A stretch of 15,736 bases of DNA from Collinsella sp. (GCA_019419405.1 DYAA01000043.1:1-15736), one strand, 5' to 3'. Positions 5,677 through 12,776 are shown, numbered from the stretch's first letter. A program made the numbers and translations. Notes: generated by a model not told the origin, from the sequence alone.

Positions 5677-7857
5677 GGACCAGAGGAAGTCACTGCGGGT
5701 GACGGTGGCGCCGATGGCGAAGGGCATGCAGGCGATGACCGGATACAGGTAGCGCATGTAGGTCGAGCCGTTGCACGGGCCAATCAGGCACACGGCGAGC
5801 ACGCCCAACAGCGGCACCCAGATCGCCAGCGCACGCCATGAATGACGACGCAGCAGGTAGACCACCACGGCGATCATGATCCACACATAGGCGGCCGAGC
5901 TCATGGTGAGCGAAATAAACGGGATGCGTTGTACTGCCACGCGATACAGGTTAATCAGGTGGTCGCACCAGCGCACAACCTTGCTATCGACCGGATGGAA
6001 GTCGAAGTACTTGAGATTATCGGGGCGCGCCATAATCTCGGCACTGCGCGCCGTGCTGTAGACCCACGCATCGCGGGCACTCGGATAAAAGTAGCCGTAA
6101 TAGTTATTGATGAGCGCCGAGATATAGCACTCGGGATCCTTTTTGAACATCTGGGCCCATACCTCAAAATAGGCCTTGATGTCCTCCTGCGAGGCGTACT
6201 CGTTAAAGCAGTTCTTGACGGCATCGGACTTGTCGGGGTTGTAGCGGCGGCCCAGGTTCTCGTACTTGAGCACGCGATCGATCACGACGCGCTCCTCGTC
6301 GGTCACCAAACCGTCGCAGGGTGCCTCCACGATAGTGCCGTCCTCCTTAACCGTAGGGTTGACGCCCGAGTTGAGGCCGTCGTGCTTTTGGACGAAACGA
6401 GCCGTCTGTTGGAACGGAATCGAGAGGATTTCGCGCTTGGAACCAGGCGTGATATCGTGCTCCGGCATAAAGACCTTGGTGAAGTACATATTAGAGGCAA
6501 GGCAGAGCGCGAGTACCGCGAGGACGCCAACCCAGCGGAAGCGCGGTGTGGCGCATGAGACCGCGGTGCCCGTCTGCTTAGCCGCACGACGAGCGACATG
6601 TACATCCCATGCGCAAAACGCCGCCGCGATTACGCATGCCGCCAGGGGAAACACCAGGCCTCCATTGCGCAAAAACGTGGAACCCATGGCAGCCAGCGCA
6701 AGCAACAGCCAGTCGTGGCGCGCAAAGAGCACGGGGGCTTTCTCGCCCGCTCGCTCGACATTGGCATCACGACGGGGCAAGCCGCAGGCCACGAGCTTGA
6801 CGGTCTGTACCAGCAGCACCAAAAATGCGTCGGCAAACAGCACGTCTTTGGTAAGCAGGGCCGCGTAGTTGGAGAACATGGGCATAAACGCAAAGAACAG
6901 CAAGATCGCACCGCGGACCGGCAGGCTCACGCCCAGTTTGCGCAGCGACGAAATGGAATAGGCCATGCAGGCAGCCGTGATGACAAATTGAGCGCAGGTA
7001 TAGATGATGAGGCCCGCGTTAGCGCTGTTGAACAGCGAAAGCCCCAGCTGAACGCACGAGCCGATAATGGCCGTGTGCACCACGGGGTGATGTCCGTTGA
7101 GCAGCACGTTGGGGTTGAGTAGGCGCAGGTAGTCGCTCGTGCCGTTGGGATAGTTGAACCACTGGCGAATCTGCGCGCCGGTGTCCCCCATAAAAAGGCC
7201 GGGCAGCGAAGCGATGAGCGTGGGCGCCCAGGCGACCATAAGCACCAGGAAGGGCCCGGCAAAGGGATGGACCGAGAGCACGGCGTGAGCCACACGCCAT
7301 ACGCGGCCAAAGTGCGCCTCCGAAAACGGAATGCGCCGAGAGCTCAGCCAATCTAGACACTCAAAGGCAAGGTAGAAGGCAACGATCGCCAGGAGCATCC
7401 AGCCCGCGCCGCCAATCCAGGCGCAGATGATGCGAGCTTTGTCGCCAAGGACAATCTCGGCCGAGTCGGTGAGATCGTAGCTGCGACCGAACACCATGCA
7501 GATGGCGAAGAACAGCGACGGCAGAATGATCGATGGACGCCAGGTGTCGCCACGGCCAAAGAACACGTAGCGAAACGGCAGCGTGAGCAGGCAGGCAAGC
7601 GCAAGCAGCATGACCGCGTCGGTATGGCCGGCAAACGAGAGGAGTACCTCGTAGCACACGTACAGCATGCCCGAGGCTTTGGGGTCAATCGCCAAGACTG
7701 CGTTGCTCGACACCGGGGCGGGATCGATGGAAAACGCCGTGGTCGCCAACAGCGCGAGCAAAAATGCGATGAGCGTCTGCTTGGCGGGGTAGCGCTTAAA
7801 CCAGACGATGCGGGCGGCGTCGCGCGCAGCCGTTGTGGAGAGATCGGAATCCTTCAC
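5674..7857 (-). CDS. Large polytopic membrane protein, DUF6020-like / GT-C-type fold
   Basis: A 727-residue integral membrane protein with many hydrophobic helices spread over the whole length. After the first group of helices (about 27-165), a loop carries GDTGAQIRQWF (Asp225) and LLNGHHPVVHT (His256, His257, His261). A polar, presumably extracytoplasmic region at about 480-620 is rich in charged and aromatic residues. The end reads NGSTYMRYLYPVIACMPF, a conserved-looking motif near the last helices. An acidic residue in the first large loop and a late Arg-Tyr-Tyr-Pro helix are common in GT-C lipid-linked glycosyltransferases, and the pattern matches DUF6020 proteins of Actinobacteria as I know them. 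The sugar and acceptor are unknown. The start is GTG at 7855-7857 with AAAGG about 10 bases upstream. It may glycosylate an envelope polymer, by inference only. Confidence 0.72.
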   Translation of the reverse strand: MKDSDLSTTAARDAARIVWFKRYPAKQTLIAFLLALLATTAFSIDPAPVSSNAVLAIDPKASGMLYVCYEVLLSFAGHTDAVMLLALACLLTLPFRYVFFGRGDTWRPSIILPSLFFAICMVFGRSYDLTDSAEIVLGDKARIICAWIGGAGWMLLAIVAFYLAFECLDWLSSRRIPFSEAHFGRVWRVAHAVLSVHPFAGPFLVLMVAWAPTLIASLPGLFMGDTGAQIRQWFNYPNGTSDYLRLLNPNVLLNGHHPVVHTAIIGSCVQLGLSLFNSANAGLIIYTCAQFVITAACMAYSISSLRKLGVSLPVRGAILLFFAFMPMFSNYAALLTKDVLFADAFLVLLVQTVKLVACGLPRRDANVERAGEKAPVLFARHDWLLLALAAMGSTFLRNGGLVFPLAACVIAAAFCAWDVHVARRAAKQTGTAVSCATPRFRWVGVLAVLALCLASNMYFTKVFMPEHDITPGSKREILSIPFQQTARFVQKHDGLNSGVNPTVKEDGTIVEAPCDGLVTDEERVVIDRVLKYENLGRRYNPDKSDAVKNCFNEYASQEDIKAYFEVWAQMFKKDPECYISALINNYYGYFYPSARDAWVYSTARSAEIMARPDNLKYFDFHPVDSKVVRWCDHLINLYRVAVQRIPFISLTMSSAAYVWIMIAVVVYLLRRHSWRALAIWVPLLGVLAVCLIGPCNGSTYMRYLYPVIACMPFAIGATVTRSDFLWS

Positions 7858-7877
7858 AGTCCGAAAGCCTTTCTAGA

Positions 7878-7931
7878 AACCTGCCAAAAAGGGACAGGTT
7901 TATTTTGGCAGATTTTATCTGGGGAAACGTT
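7878..7931 (+). repeat. Dispersed hairpin repeat, copy 2
   Basis: A 54-base unit, 48 of 54 identical to the minus-strand unit at 3053-3000. The AACCTGCCAAAA arm (7878-7889) pairs with TTTTGGCAGATT (7903-7914) with one mismatch around the loop AGGGACAGGTTTA. It lies 21 bases before the start of the DUF6020-like gene and 25 bases from another hairpin at 7957-8003, which points the opposite way. Confidence 0.85.
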
Positions 7932-7956
7932 ACGGTTCTGTCATCATTGCCCAGCA

Positions 7957-8004
7957 AACCACCACAAAGGTGCCTGCCCCCTTTGTGGTCGTATGTGGTG
8001 GTTA
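7957..8004 (-). repeat. Dispersed hairpin repeat with two alternative stems (overlaps the lgt stop codon)
   Basis: The arm at 7957-7966 (AACCACCACA on plus) pairs perfectly over 10 bases with 7994-8003. The overlapping arm at 7962-7970 (CCACAAAGG) pairs perfectly over 9 bases with 7980-7988. The two stems share bases, so only one can form at once. On the minus strand the inner loop reads GGGCAGGCA. The unit begins at the last two bases of the lgt TAA stop (8002-8004). Confidence 0.75.
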
Positions 8005-8823
8005 AGCGTCGAGGTAGATGCGCTGGGGGCGATTGCGGTGTCGGGCGAAGATGATGAGCGCCAGGCCGGCGATCACGAGCGGCAAACTCAGCAGCTGGCC
8101 CATGGTGATGACGCCGCCCAGCAGATAGCCCAGCTGGGCATCGGGCACGCGCACAAACTCAACGAGGAAGCGGACAATGCCGTAACCCATCACAAACACA
8201 CCCATAAACGTGCCCTGGGGCAGCAGCGGTTTTTTGCGGCTGAGCACCTGCAGAATGCAAAAGAGCACGATGCCCTCAAGAAATGCCTCGTAGAGCTGGG
8301 AGGGGTGACGCGGCATATCGCCCGCAGTCCCGCCAAAGACCACGCCCCAGGGCAGATCGGTCGGTTTGCCCCACAGCTCACCGTTGACAAAGTTGGCACA
8401 ACGGCCCAGGCACAGGGCCAGCGGCGCGCCGATGACGGCAAGGTCGGCAATGGTCCAGGCGTCGAGCTTATACATGCGGCACACGATGATGCCGCCGATA
8501 ATGCCGCCGACCAGGCCACCGTGGAAGCTCATGCCGCCCTCGTTGGTGGCAAAGATCTCGAGCGGGTGCGCCCAGTAGTAGCCATCACCGTAAAAGACGA
8601 CGTAGAACAGGCGCGCACCGATGATGAGGCCAAAGACCACGCCGACCACGACACTCGTCAGGTCATCAATCGTGATGTCAAAGCCCCAACGGCGCTGCGT
8701 GCGATACATGACGACCGCCGTGAGCAAAGCTCCGACCACATAGGCCAAGCCGTACCAGTAGATGGTGATGGGCCCCGCCGAAATGGCGACGGGATCAACC
8801 ATATGGTAGAGGTCGTTGAGCAT
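8002..8823 (-). CDS. lgt: Prolipoprotein diacylglyceryl transferase
   Basis: A 273-residue membrane enzyme that transfers diacylglycerol from phosphatidylglycerol to the lipobox cysteine of prolipoproteins, the first step of lipoprotein maturation. The Lgt signature GRCANFVNGELWG lies at 140-152. His101 (SFHGG), Arg141, Asn144, Tyr214 and Arg218 (YGIVRFLVEF) correspond by motif to essential residues of the E. coli enzyme. RHPSQLYEA is at 172-180. About seven hydrophobic segments and a length close to the usual 260-290 residues fit the family. I chose the ATG at 8821-8823 (MLNDLYHMVDP) with AGGGGG about 7 bases upstream. A longer frame to 8883 adds 20 residues with no family character and would overlap an upstream hairpin. 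Confidence 0.96.
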   Translation of the reverse strand: MLNDLYHMVDPVAISAGPITIYWYGLAYVVGALLTAVVMYRTQRRWGFDITIDDLTSVVVGVVFGLIIGARLFYVVFYGDGYYWAHPLEIFATNEGGMSFHGGLVGGIIGGIIVCRMYKLDAWTIADLAVIGAPLALCLGRCANFVNGELWGKPTDLPWGVVFGGTAGDMPRHPSQLYEAFLEGIVLFCILQVLSRKKPLLPQGTFMGVFVMGYGIVRFLVEFVRVPDAQLGYLLGGVITMGQLLSLPLVIAGLALIIFARHRNRPQRIYLDA

Positions 8824-8847
8824 ATCGGTCCCCCTGCTCCCTACATA

Positions 8848-8888
8848 CAAATGCGGCCGCGGGCCTTTCGCTCGCAGCCGCACATTTG
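8848..8888 (-). terminator. Possible terminator between the NifU-domain gene and lgt
   Basis: TGCGGC (8852-8857) pairs with GCCGCA (8877-8882), with an outer CAAA/TTTG extension across a small bulge. On the minus strand the stem is followed by TTTGTATG, a poor T-tract. It sits 44 bases past the nifU-domain stop and about 25 bases before lgt, so it may be a weak terminator or an lgt leader hairpin. Confidence 0.4.
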
Positions 8889-8932
8889 GGCGTGACGTCT
8901 ATGCGGAGCACATCGCCCGCAGCTTTCGCTTC

Positions 8933-9211
8933 TTAGAACGGCGCATACTCGTCGTACAGGTCCTCGGCATCGCCGGAGGCATTGACCTGCTCGACACGGG
9001 TAACGCCGGGTACGTGCTCCTTGAGAATACGCTCGATACCCATGGACAGGGTCAGTGCGCTCATAGGGCAGCCGGCGCAGGCACCCTGAAGCTCAAGCTG
9101 GACGACGCCCTCGTCGTCGACGCCCACATACTCCATATCGCCGCCGTCAGCCTGCAGGTTGGGGCGGATCTCCTCAAGAACCTTCTTAAGCAGCTCTTCG
9201 TTAACAGCCAC
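8933..9211 (-). CDS. NifU C-terminal-domain (Nfu-type) Fe-S carrier protein
   Basis: A 92-residue product consisting only of the NifU-like C-terminal domain. The LLKKVLEEIRPNLQADGGD start, the strand pair VGVDDEGVVQLELQG and the cluster-binding C45xxC48 (GACAGCPMS) are all present. Such stand-alone Nfu proteins assemble or carry a [4Fe-4S] cluster as dimers and pass it to target enzymes in the cytoplasm. The length is normal for the single-domain type. The start is GTG at 9209-9211 with AAAGGAG about 5 to 6 bases upstream. No SUF or ISC genes are adjacent in this window. Confidence 0.93.
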   Translation of the reverse strand: MAVNEELLKKVLEEIRPNLQADGGDMEYVGVDDEGVVQLELQGACAGCPMSALTLSMGIERILKEHVPGVTRVEQVNASGDAEDLYDEYAPF

Positions 9212-9233
9212 AGGGGCTCCTTTCTCACAATAA

Positions 9234-9249
9234 CGCGGGCGCGCCCGCG
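9234..9249. other. Perfect 16-bp GC palindrome before the NifU-domain gene
   Basis: CGCGGGCGCGCCCGCG is identical to its reverse complement. It ends 22 bases before the GTG start, so in RNA it would form a short hairpin near the ribosome binding site, and in DNA it could be a dimeric protein site. It has no T-tract. Its role is unknown. Confidence 0.6.
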
Positions 9250-9322
9250 GACAGAGCTATGTTACTACAGCCATGTACCCGCTCACGAGCCGTCCATGCG
9301 CGCGGACACGACTTTCACGAGC

Positions 9323-9351
9323 AGTCAATTTGGGACGGGGCTTTTTAGCTG
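9323..9351 (+). repeat. 29-bp repeat, copy 1 of an inverted pair
   Basis: The 29 bases starting AGTCAATTTGGGACGGGG and ending TTTTTAGCTG are the exact reverse complement of 10893-10921. This copy lies 36 bases beyond the dCMP deaminase stop, in the gap before the NifU-domain gene. Neighbouring bases do not match, so the repeat is sharply bounded. It has no strong internal hairpin. Confidence 0.9.
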
Positions 9352-9386
9352 CTTTTGCCGACGCCCGGCGCTAGCACACGCTGCCG

Positions 9387-9911
9387 CTACTGCCGAGTTT
9401 GTTCCCCGGTGCCGATGTGGACATCGACGATAACCTGGCGGTAGCTGATGCCGCAGGAGTCGAGAATGCGGCGACTGATGCGGCCGTCGTCGGTGTCGGC
9501 GTACTTATTGTCCAGGTAGACAACCTCGCCCACGCCCACCTGCGCCAGGATCTTGGCGCAGTCATGGCACGGGAACAGCGTGACGTAGACCGTGGAACCC
9601 TCAAGGTCTTTGAGCGAGCCGCGGTAGTTGAGCACGGCGTTGGCCTCGGCATGGACTACGTAGTTATGCTTGTCCTGCAGTGGGTCGTCGCTCGTGCCCC
9701 ACGGGAAAAAGTCATCGTTGAGTGCCGAGGGCGTACCGTTGTAGCCCACCGAAAGGATGCGGTGGTTGGTGCTGGCGATGCACGCGCCCACCTGCGTATT
9801 GGGATCCTTGCTGCGACGCTGTGCGGCGATGGCCACGCTCATAAAGAACTCGTCCCAGCTAATAACGTCGCGGCGCTTGCCCGACGCGGTTTGATGAAGA
9901 TCGTCCGACAT
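9387..9911 (-). CDS. Deoxycytidylate (dCMP) deaminase family protein
   Basis: A 174-residue zinc-dependent deaminase of the dCMP deaminase/ComEB type. It converts dCMP to dUMP, the precursor for thymidylate. The catalytic HAEANAVLN (His87, Glu89) and PCHDC (Cys115, Cys118) supply the zinc ligands and the proton shuttle. DPNTQVGACI and VGYNGTPS are family substrate-loop motifs. I chose the ATG at 9909-9911, which has GGAGGTG about 7 bases upstream; the frame extends 12 codons further without a binding site. A few homologues are competence proteins (ComEB), but no comE genes are seen here. It lies 82 bases downstream of coaX on the same strand, so co-transcription is possible. Confidence 0.93.
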   Translation of the reverse strand: MSDDLHQTASGKRRDVISWDEFFMSVAIAAQRRSKDPNTQVGACIASTNHRILSVGYNGTPSALNDDFFPWGTSDDPLQDKHNYVVHAEANAVLNYRGSLKDLEGSTVYVTLFPCHDCAKILAQVGVGEVVYLDNKYADTDDGRISRRILDSCGISYRQVIVDVHIGTGEQTRQ

Positions 9912-9993
9912 GGCAGACACCTCCGAAATCGCAATAGTTTGACACATTGTAGCAGGTGAAAGGTGGAGGCGCTTATCCCACCAGCCCCTCGCC

Positions 9994-10845
9994 CTACGCG
10001 CGACGAGGCTTTTGGTTGATGCGGTACAGCTCGGCCAGGCCGCGAAGCGTCAACGCGTCATCGACCGTCAGGCTGTGGCCGACCAACGCCGCGAGCGCCT
10101 CGGCATCGTCGCCGGTGATGACGATGGGCACGCTGCCCTCCCCCGCCGTCTTGGTCGCGCGCATCTCGGCAAGCACCATGTCGAGCATGCCGTCGATACG
10201 GGCCACCTCGCCCAAGACCACGCCCGAGCGCATGGCCTCGCGCGTGTTGCGACCGATCACATGTGTGGGTGCCGAGGGCTCGACCTGCGGCAGGCGCGCC
10301 GCAGCGGCCGAAAGCGAGCGGGCGCCAAGTGCCAGACCCGGCGCGATGACGCCGCCGACAAAGGTTCCGCGCGCATCGATGACCTCGATATTGGTCGTAG
10401 TGCCCAGGTCGATCACGATGCACGGAGAGCCGTAGACGGCACGGGCCGCCACGGCGTCGGCGATGCGGTCGGGGCCGATCTCGGCCGGATCGTCGTAGTG
10501 CACGGGCATGCCGGTCTTGAGGCCCGGCCCCACGGTGAGCACGCGCCCCGTGCAGGTGCGGGAAAGCGCCGCCTTCCACGGGCGCTCGAGCGCCGGCACC
10601 ACGCAACTCAGCACGGCCGCCGCGGGAACGAGTACACCCGGCATGCCCGCATCGATTGCCAGCGCGCCCATGACCTGCACGAGCCTCATGCGCGCCTCGT
10701 CGGCCGTGATGCTCGACGGCGTCGTGATCTCGCACGTCGCAAGCGGGCATTCCTGCGCCGCGGCCGAATCCTCGGCAAACAGGCCAAAGCGAATGAACGT
10801 GTTGCCCACGTCGACCGTCAATATATATGTGCAGCCATTAAGCAT
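9994..10845 (-). CDS. coaX: Type III pantothenate kinase
   Basis: A 283-residue enzyme for the first committed step of coenzyme A synthesis: ATP-dependent phosphorylation of pantothenate. Motifs in order are the N-terminal phosphate-binding DVGNT (12-16), GPDR (124-127), IDLGTTTNIEVID (145-157) and GGVIAPG (164-170), all characteristic of the CoaX branch of the acetate/sugar-kinase fold. Length is slightly above the usual ~255-265 residues. I chose the ATG at 10843-10845 with AAGGAG about 8 bases upstream; the longer frame to 10962 crosses a repeat and is not credible. A TATACT on the minus strand at 10878-10873 could be its -10, with no good -35. Confidence 0.95.
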   Translation of the reverse strand: MLNGCTYILTVDVGNTFIRFGLFAEDSAAAQECPLATCEITTPSSITADEARMRLVQVMGALAIDAGMPGVLVPAAAVLSCVVPALERPWKAALSRTCTGRVLTVGPGLKTGMPVHYDDPAEIGPDRIADAVAARAVYGSPCIVIDLGTTTNIEVIDARGTFVGGVIAPGLALGARSLSAAAARLPQVEPSAPTHVIGRNTREAMRSGVVLGEVARIDGMLDMVLAEMRATKTAGEGSVPIVITGDDAEALAALVGHSLTVDDALTLRGLAELYRINQKPRRA

Positions 10846-10892
10846 CGTCGGCACTCCTTTCGTCTGCCCAGCAGTATATCGCCTACCCAAAC

Positions 10893-10921
10893 CAGCTAAA
10901 AAGCCCCGTCCCAAATTGACT
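10893..10921 (-). repeat. 29-bp repeat, copy 2 of an inverted pair
   Basis: This is the exact reverse complement of 9323-9351. It lies in the divergent gap between coaX and the OPT gene, 48 bases before the coaX start. With the other copy it brackets a 1.5-kb block holding dCMP deaminase and coaX. Confidence 0.9.
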
Positions 10922-10984
10922 ACCTTGCGGCTATACTGATGCGCGGTCGTGCGCGAGCTCACGCGGCGGCCCTTGGTAACCCGA

Positions 10985-11029
10985 CTTCCCGCGCCGTATC
11001 CGTAGCGGCGCTTGCGGGGGAAGCGGATA
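10985..11029 (+). promoter_or_regulatory. Structured leader before the OPT transporter (possible pseudoknot)
   Basis: GCGCCG (10991-10996) pairs perfectly with CGGCGC (11006-11011) around the loop TATCCGTAG. An outer CTTCCC/GGGAAG stem (10985-10990 with 11018-11023) can extend it across a 6-base bulge. The loop bases ATCCG can instead pair with CGGAT at 11024-11028, giving an H-type pseudoknot in place of the outer stem. The structure ends about 7 bases before the AAAGGAG ribosome binding site. A lone TATACT (10932-10937) upstream could be the -10. It matches no riboswitch class I can name. Confidence 0.45.
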
Positions 11030-11047
11030 TACGCAAAGGAGTTCTAT

Positions 11048-12751
11048 ATGAGCAATCCCTCGAACCGCACCTCGATGCGCGGTCAACTCACGCTGCGCGG
11101 CGTCGTCATCGGCGTCCTTGGCTGCGTGATCATCACGGCAAGCTCGGCCTATACCGCCCTCAAAATGGGTGCGCTCCCCTGGCCGATCATTTTCGCTGCC
11201 GTCATTTCGCTGTTCTTCCTGAAGCTCATGGGCAACGCCAGCCTCAACGAGGCCAACGTCACCCACACCATCATGTCCGCGGGCGCCATGGTCGCCGGCG
11301 GCCTGGCGTTTACCATCCCGGGCGCCTGGATGCTGGGCTATGCCGACCAGATCAGCTGGCTCGACATGTTCATCGTGGCGCTCGCCGGCACCATCTTGGG
11401 CCTTCTGGCGACAGCGCTCATCCACCGTCACTTTATCGTGGACGCCGCGCTGGAGTTCCCCACCGGCAACGCCGCAGCTCAGACCCTACGCGCGACCGAG
11501 GCCGGCGGCAAGACCGGCAAGCAGCTCTTTGGCTCCATGGCCATCGCAGGCATCTACAGCGTGCTGCGCGACGCCCTGGGCGTGGTGCCCAGCATGCTGT
11601 GCACGCTCAACATCCCCGGCGTGACCTTTGCCATCTACAACTCGCCCATGTTGCTGTCCATCGGCTTTTTGGTGGGCTTCGCCCCCGTCGCGTTCTGGTT
11701 TGCCGGCGCGCTGCTGGGCAATTTTGGCATCATCGTCGGCGGCACCGCTGCCGGCCTGTTCGATGTTGTGACCGCGCAGGGTATCGTCAAGTCCCTCGGT
11801 ATGGGCCTTATGATGGGCTTTGGCGTCGCCGTCGTCCTTAAGGACATCCTGCCGCAGGTCGCCGGTATCGTCCGCGGCCTCGCCGCCGACAGCTCCACCG
11901 ACACCGACGAGCAATCGCTCATCTCGGGCTCGCTTAAGCTCGACGCCGGCATCATCGGCCTGGGCACCGCCGCCATCGCCGTGATCGTTGCCATCGCGCT
12001 CGACCTCGGTCCCGTCCCGGCCGTCATCGTCACGCTGTTCACCTTTGTCACCACCATCATGAGTGCGCAGAGCTGCGGCCAGACGGGTATCGACCCTATG
12101 GAGATCTTTGGCCTCATCGTCATGCTCATCGTGGCAGCCTTCGCGCAGCTCGCACAGGTCAAGCTGTTCTTTATCGCCGGCATCGTGGCCGTGGCGTGCG
12201 GCCTTGCGGGCGACGTCATGAACGACTTTAAGGCCGGAGCCGTACTGGGTACCAACCCGCGTGCACAGTGGGTCGGCCAGGCCATTGGCGGCATCGTGGG
12301 CGCCCTGGTCGCTGCCGCCGTCATGGTCGCGCTCGTCACCGCCTATGGTCCGGACGCCTTCGGCCCCGACAAGAGCTTTGTGGCCGCGCAGGCAAGCGTG
12401 GTCGCCACCATGGTCTCGGGCATCCCGAGCGTGCCGTGGTTTGCGGGCGGCTTTATCGCCGGCATCGTCATGTACTGGCTCGGCATTCCGGCCATGATGA
12501 TCGGTCTGGGCGTGTACCTGCCGTTCTACATGTCGCTCACGGCCTTCTTGGGCTCCTGCGTCAAGCTCGCCTACGACAAGTGGGCCGCACACCGCGACGC
12601 CGAGGCAGGCCTTTCGGACGAGGAGAAGGCTGCTAAGGATGCCGCCTTCCAGGAGCAGGGCCTGGTCGTTGCCAGCGGCCTGCTGGGCGGCGAGTCCATC
12701 GTCGGCGTTATCCTGGCGTTTGTCTCCGTGGGATTGAGTCTGCTGGGCTAA
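11048..12751 (+). CDS. OPT/YSL-family oligopeptide or metal-chelate transporter
   Basis: A 567-residue polytopic membrane protein of the OPT superfamily, secondary transporters that import small peptides or metal-chelator complexes. Family marks include NEANVTHT (67-74), AGAMVAGGLAF (78-88), EFPTGNAAAQTLRA (136-149), LGNFGIIVGG and CGQTGIDPMEIFG. Hydrophobic helices fill most of the chain, with one polar loop (STDTDEQSL) near residue 290. It ends in a charged loop (AEAGLSDEEKAAKDAAFQEQ) and a final helix. Substrate cannot be read from sequence. I chose the ATG at 11048 with AAAGGAG about 6 bases upstream, rather than a frame start at 11012 that lies inside the leader hairpin. A strong terminator follows directly, so it is monocistronic. 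Confidence 0.93.
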   Translation: MSNPSNRTSMRGQLTLRGVVIGVLGCVIITASSAYTALKMGALPWPIIFAAVISLFFLKLMGNASLNEANVTHTIMSAGAMVAGGLAFTIPGAWMLGYADQISWLDMFIVALAGTILGLLATALIHRHFIVDAALEFPTGNAAAQTLRATEAGGKTGKQLFGSMAIAGIYSVLRDALGVVPSMLCTLNIPGVTFAIYNSPMLLSIGFLVGFAPVAFWFAGALLGNFGIIVGGTAAGLFDVVTAQGIVKSLGMGLMMGFGVAVVLKDILPQVAGIVRGLAADSSTDTDEQSLISGSLKLDAGIIGLGTAAIAVIVAIALDLGPVPAVIVTLFTFVTTIMSAQSCGQTGIDPMEIFGLIVMLIVAAFAQLAQVKLFFIAGIVAVACGLAGDVMNDFKAGAVLGTNPRAQWVGQAIGGIVGALVAAAVMVALVTAYGPDAFGPDKSFVAAQASVVATMVSGIPSVPWFAGGFIAGIVMYWLGIPAMMIGLGVYLPFYMSLTAFLGSCVKLAYDKWAAHRDAEAGLSDEEKAAKDAAFQEQGLVVASGLLGGESIVGVILAFVSVGLSLLG

Positions 12752-12776
12752 ACCCAACAACAACGTACCCGTGCAG

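Noticed and set aside
7624..8895. 423-codon plus-strand open frame opposite lgt
   Set aside because: It overlaps the 5' part of the DUF6020-like gene, the repeat-filled gap and all of lgt. Those genes have motifs and ribosome binding sites; this frame has neither.
9962..9983. Terminator between coaX and the dCMP deaminase gene
   Set aside because: Only a 5-bp GGTGG/CCACC stem is present, with no real T-tract, so I do not call it.
10916..10937. TTGACT and TATACT as a promoter for the OPT gene
   Set aside because: The two boxes are only 10 bases apart, too close for a normal sigma-70 promoter, and TTGACT is the end of the 29-bp repeat. TATACT alone may still be a -10.
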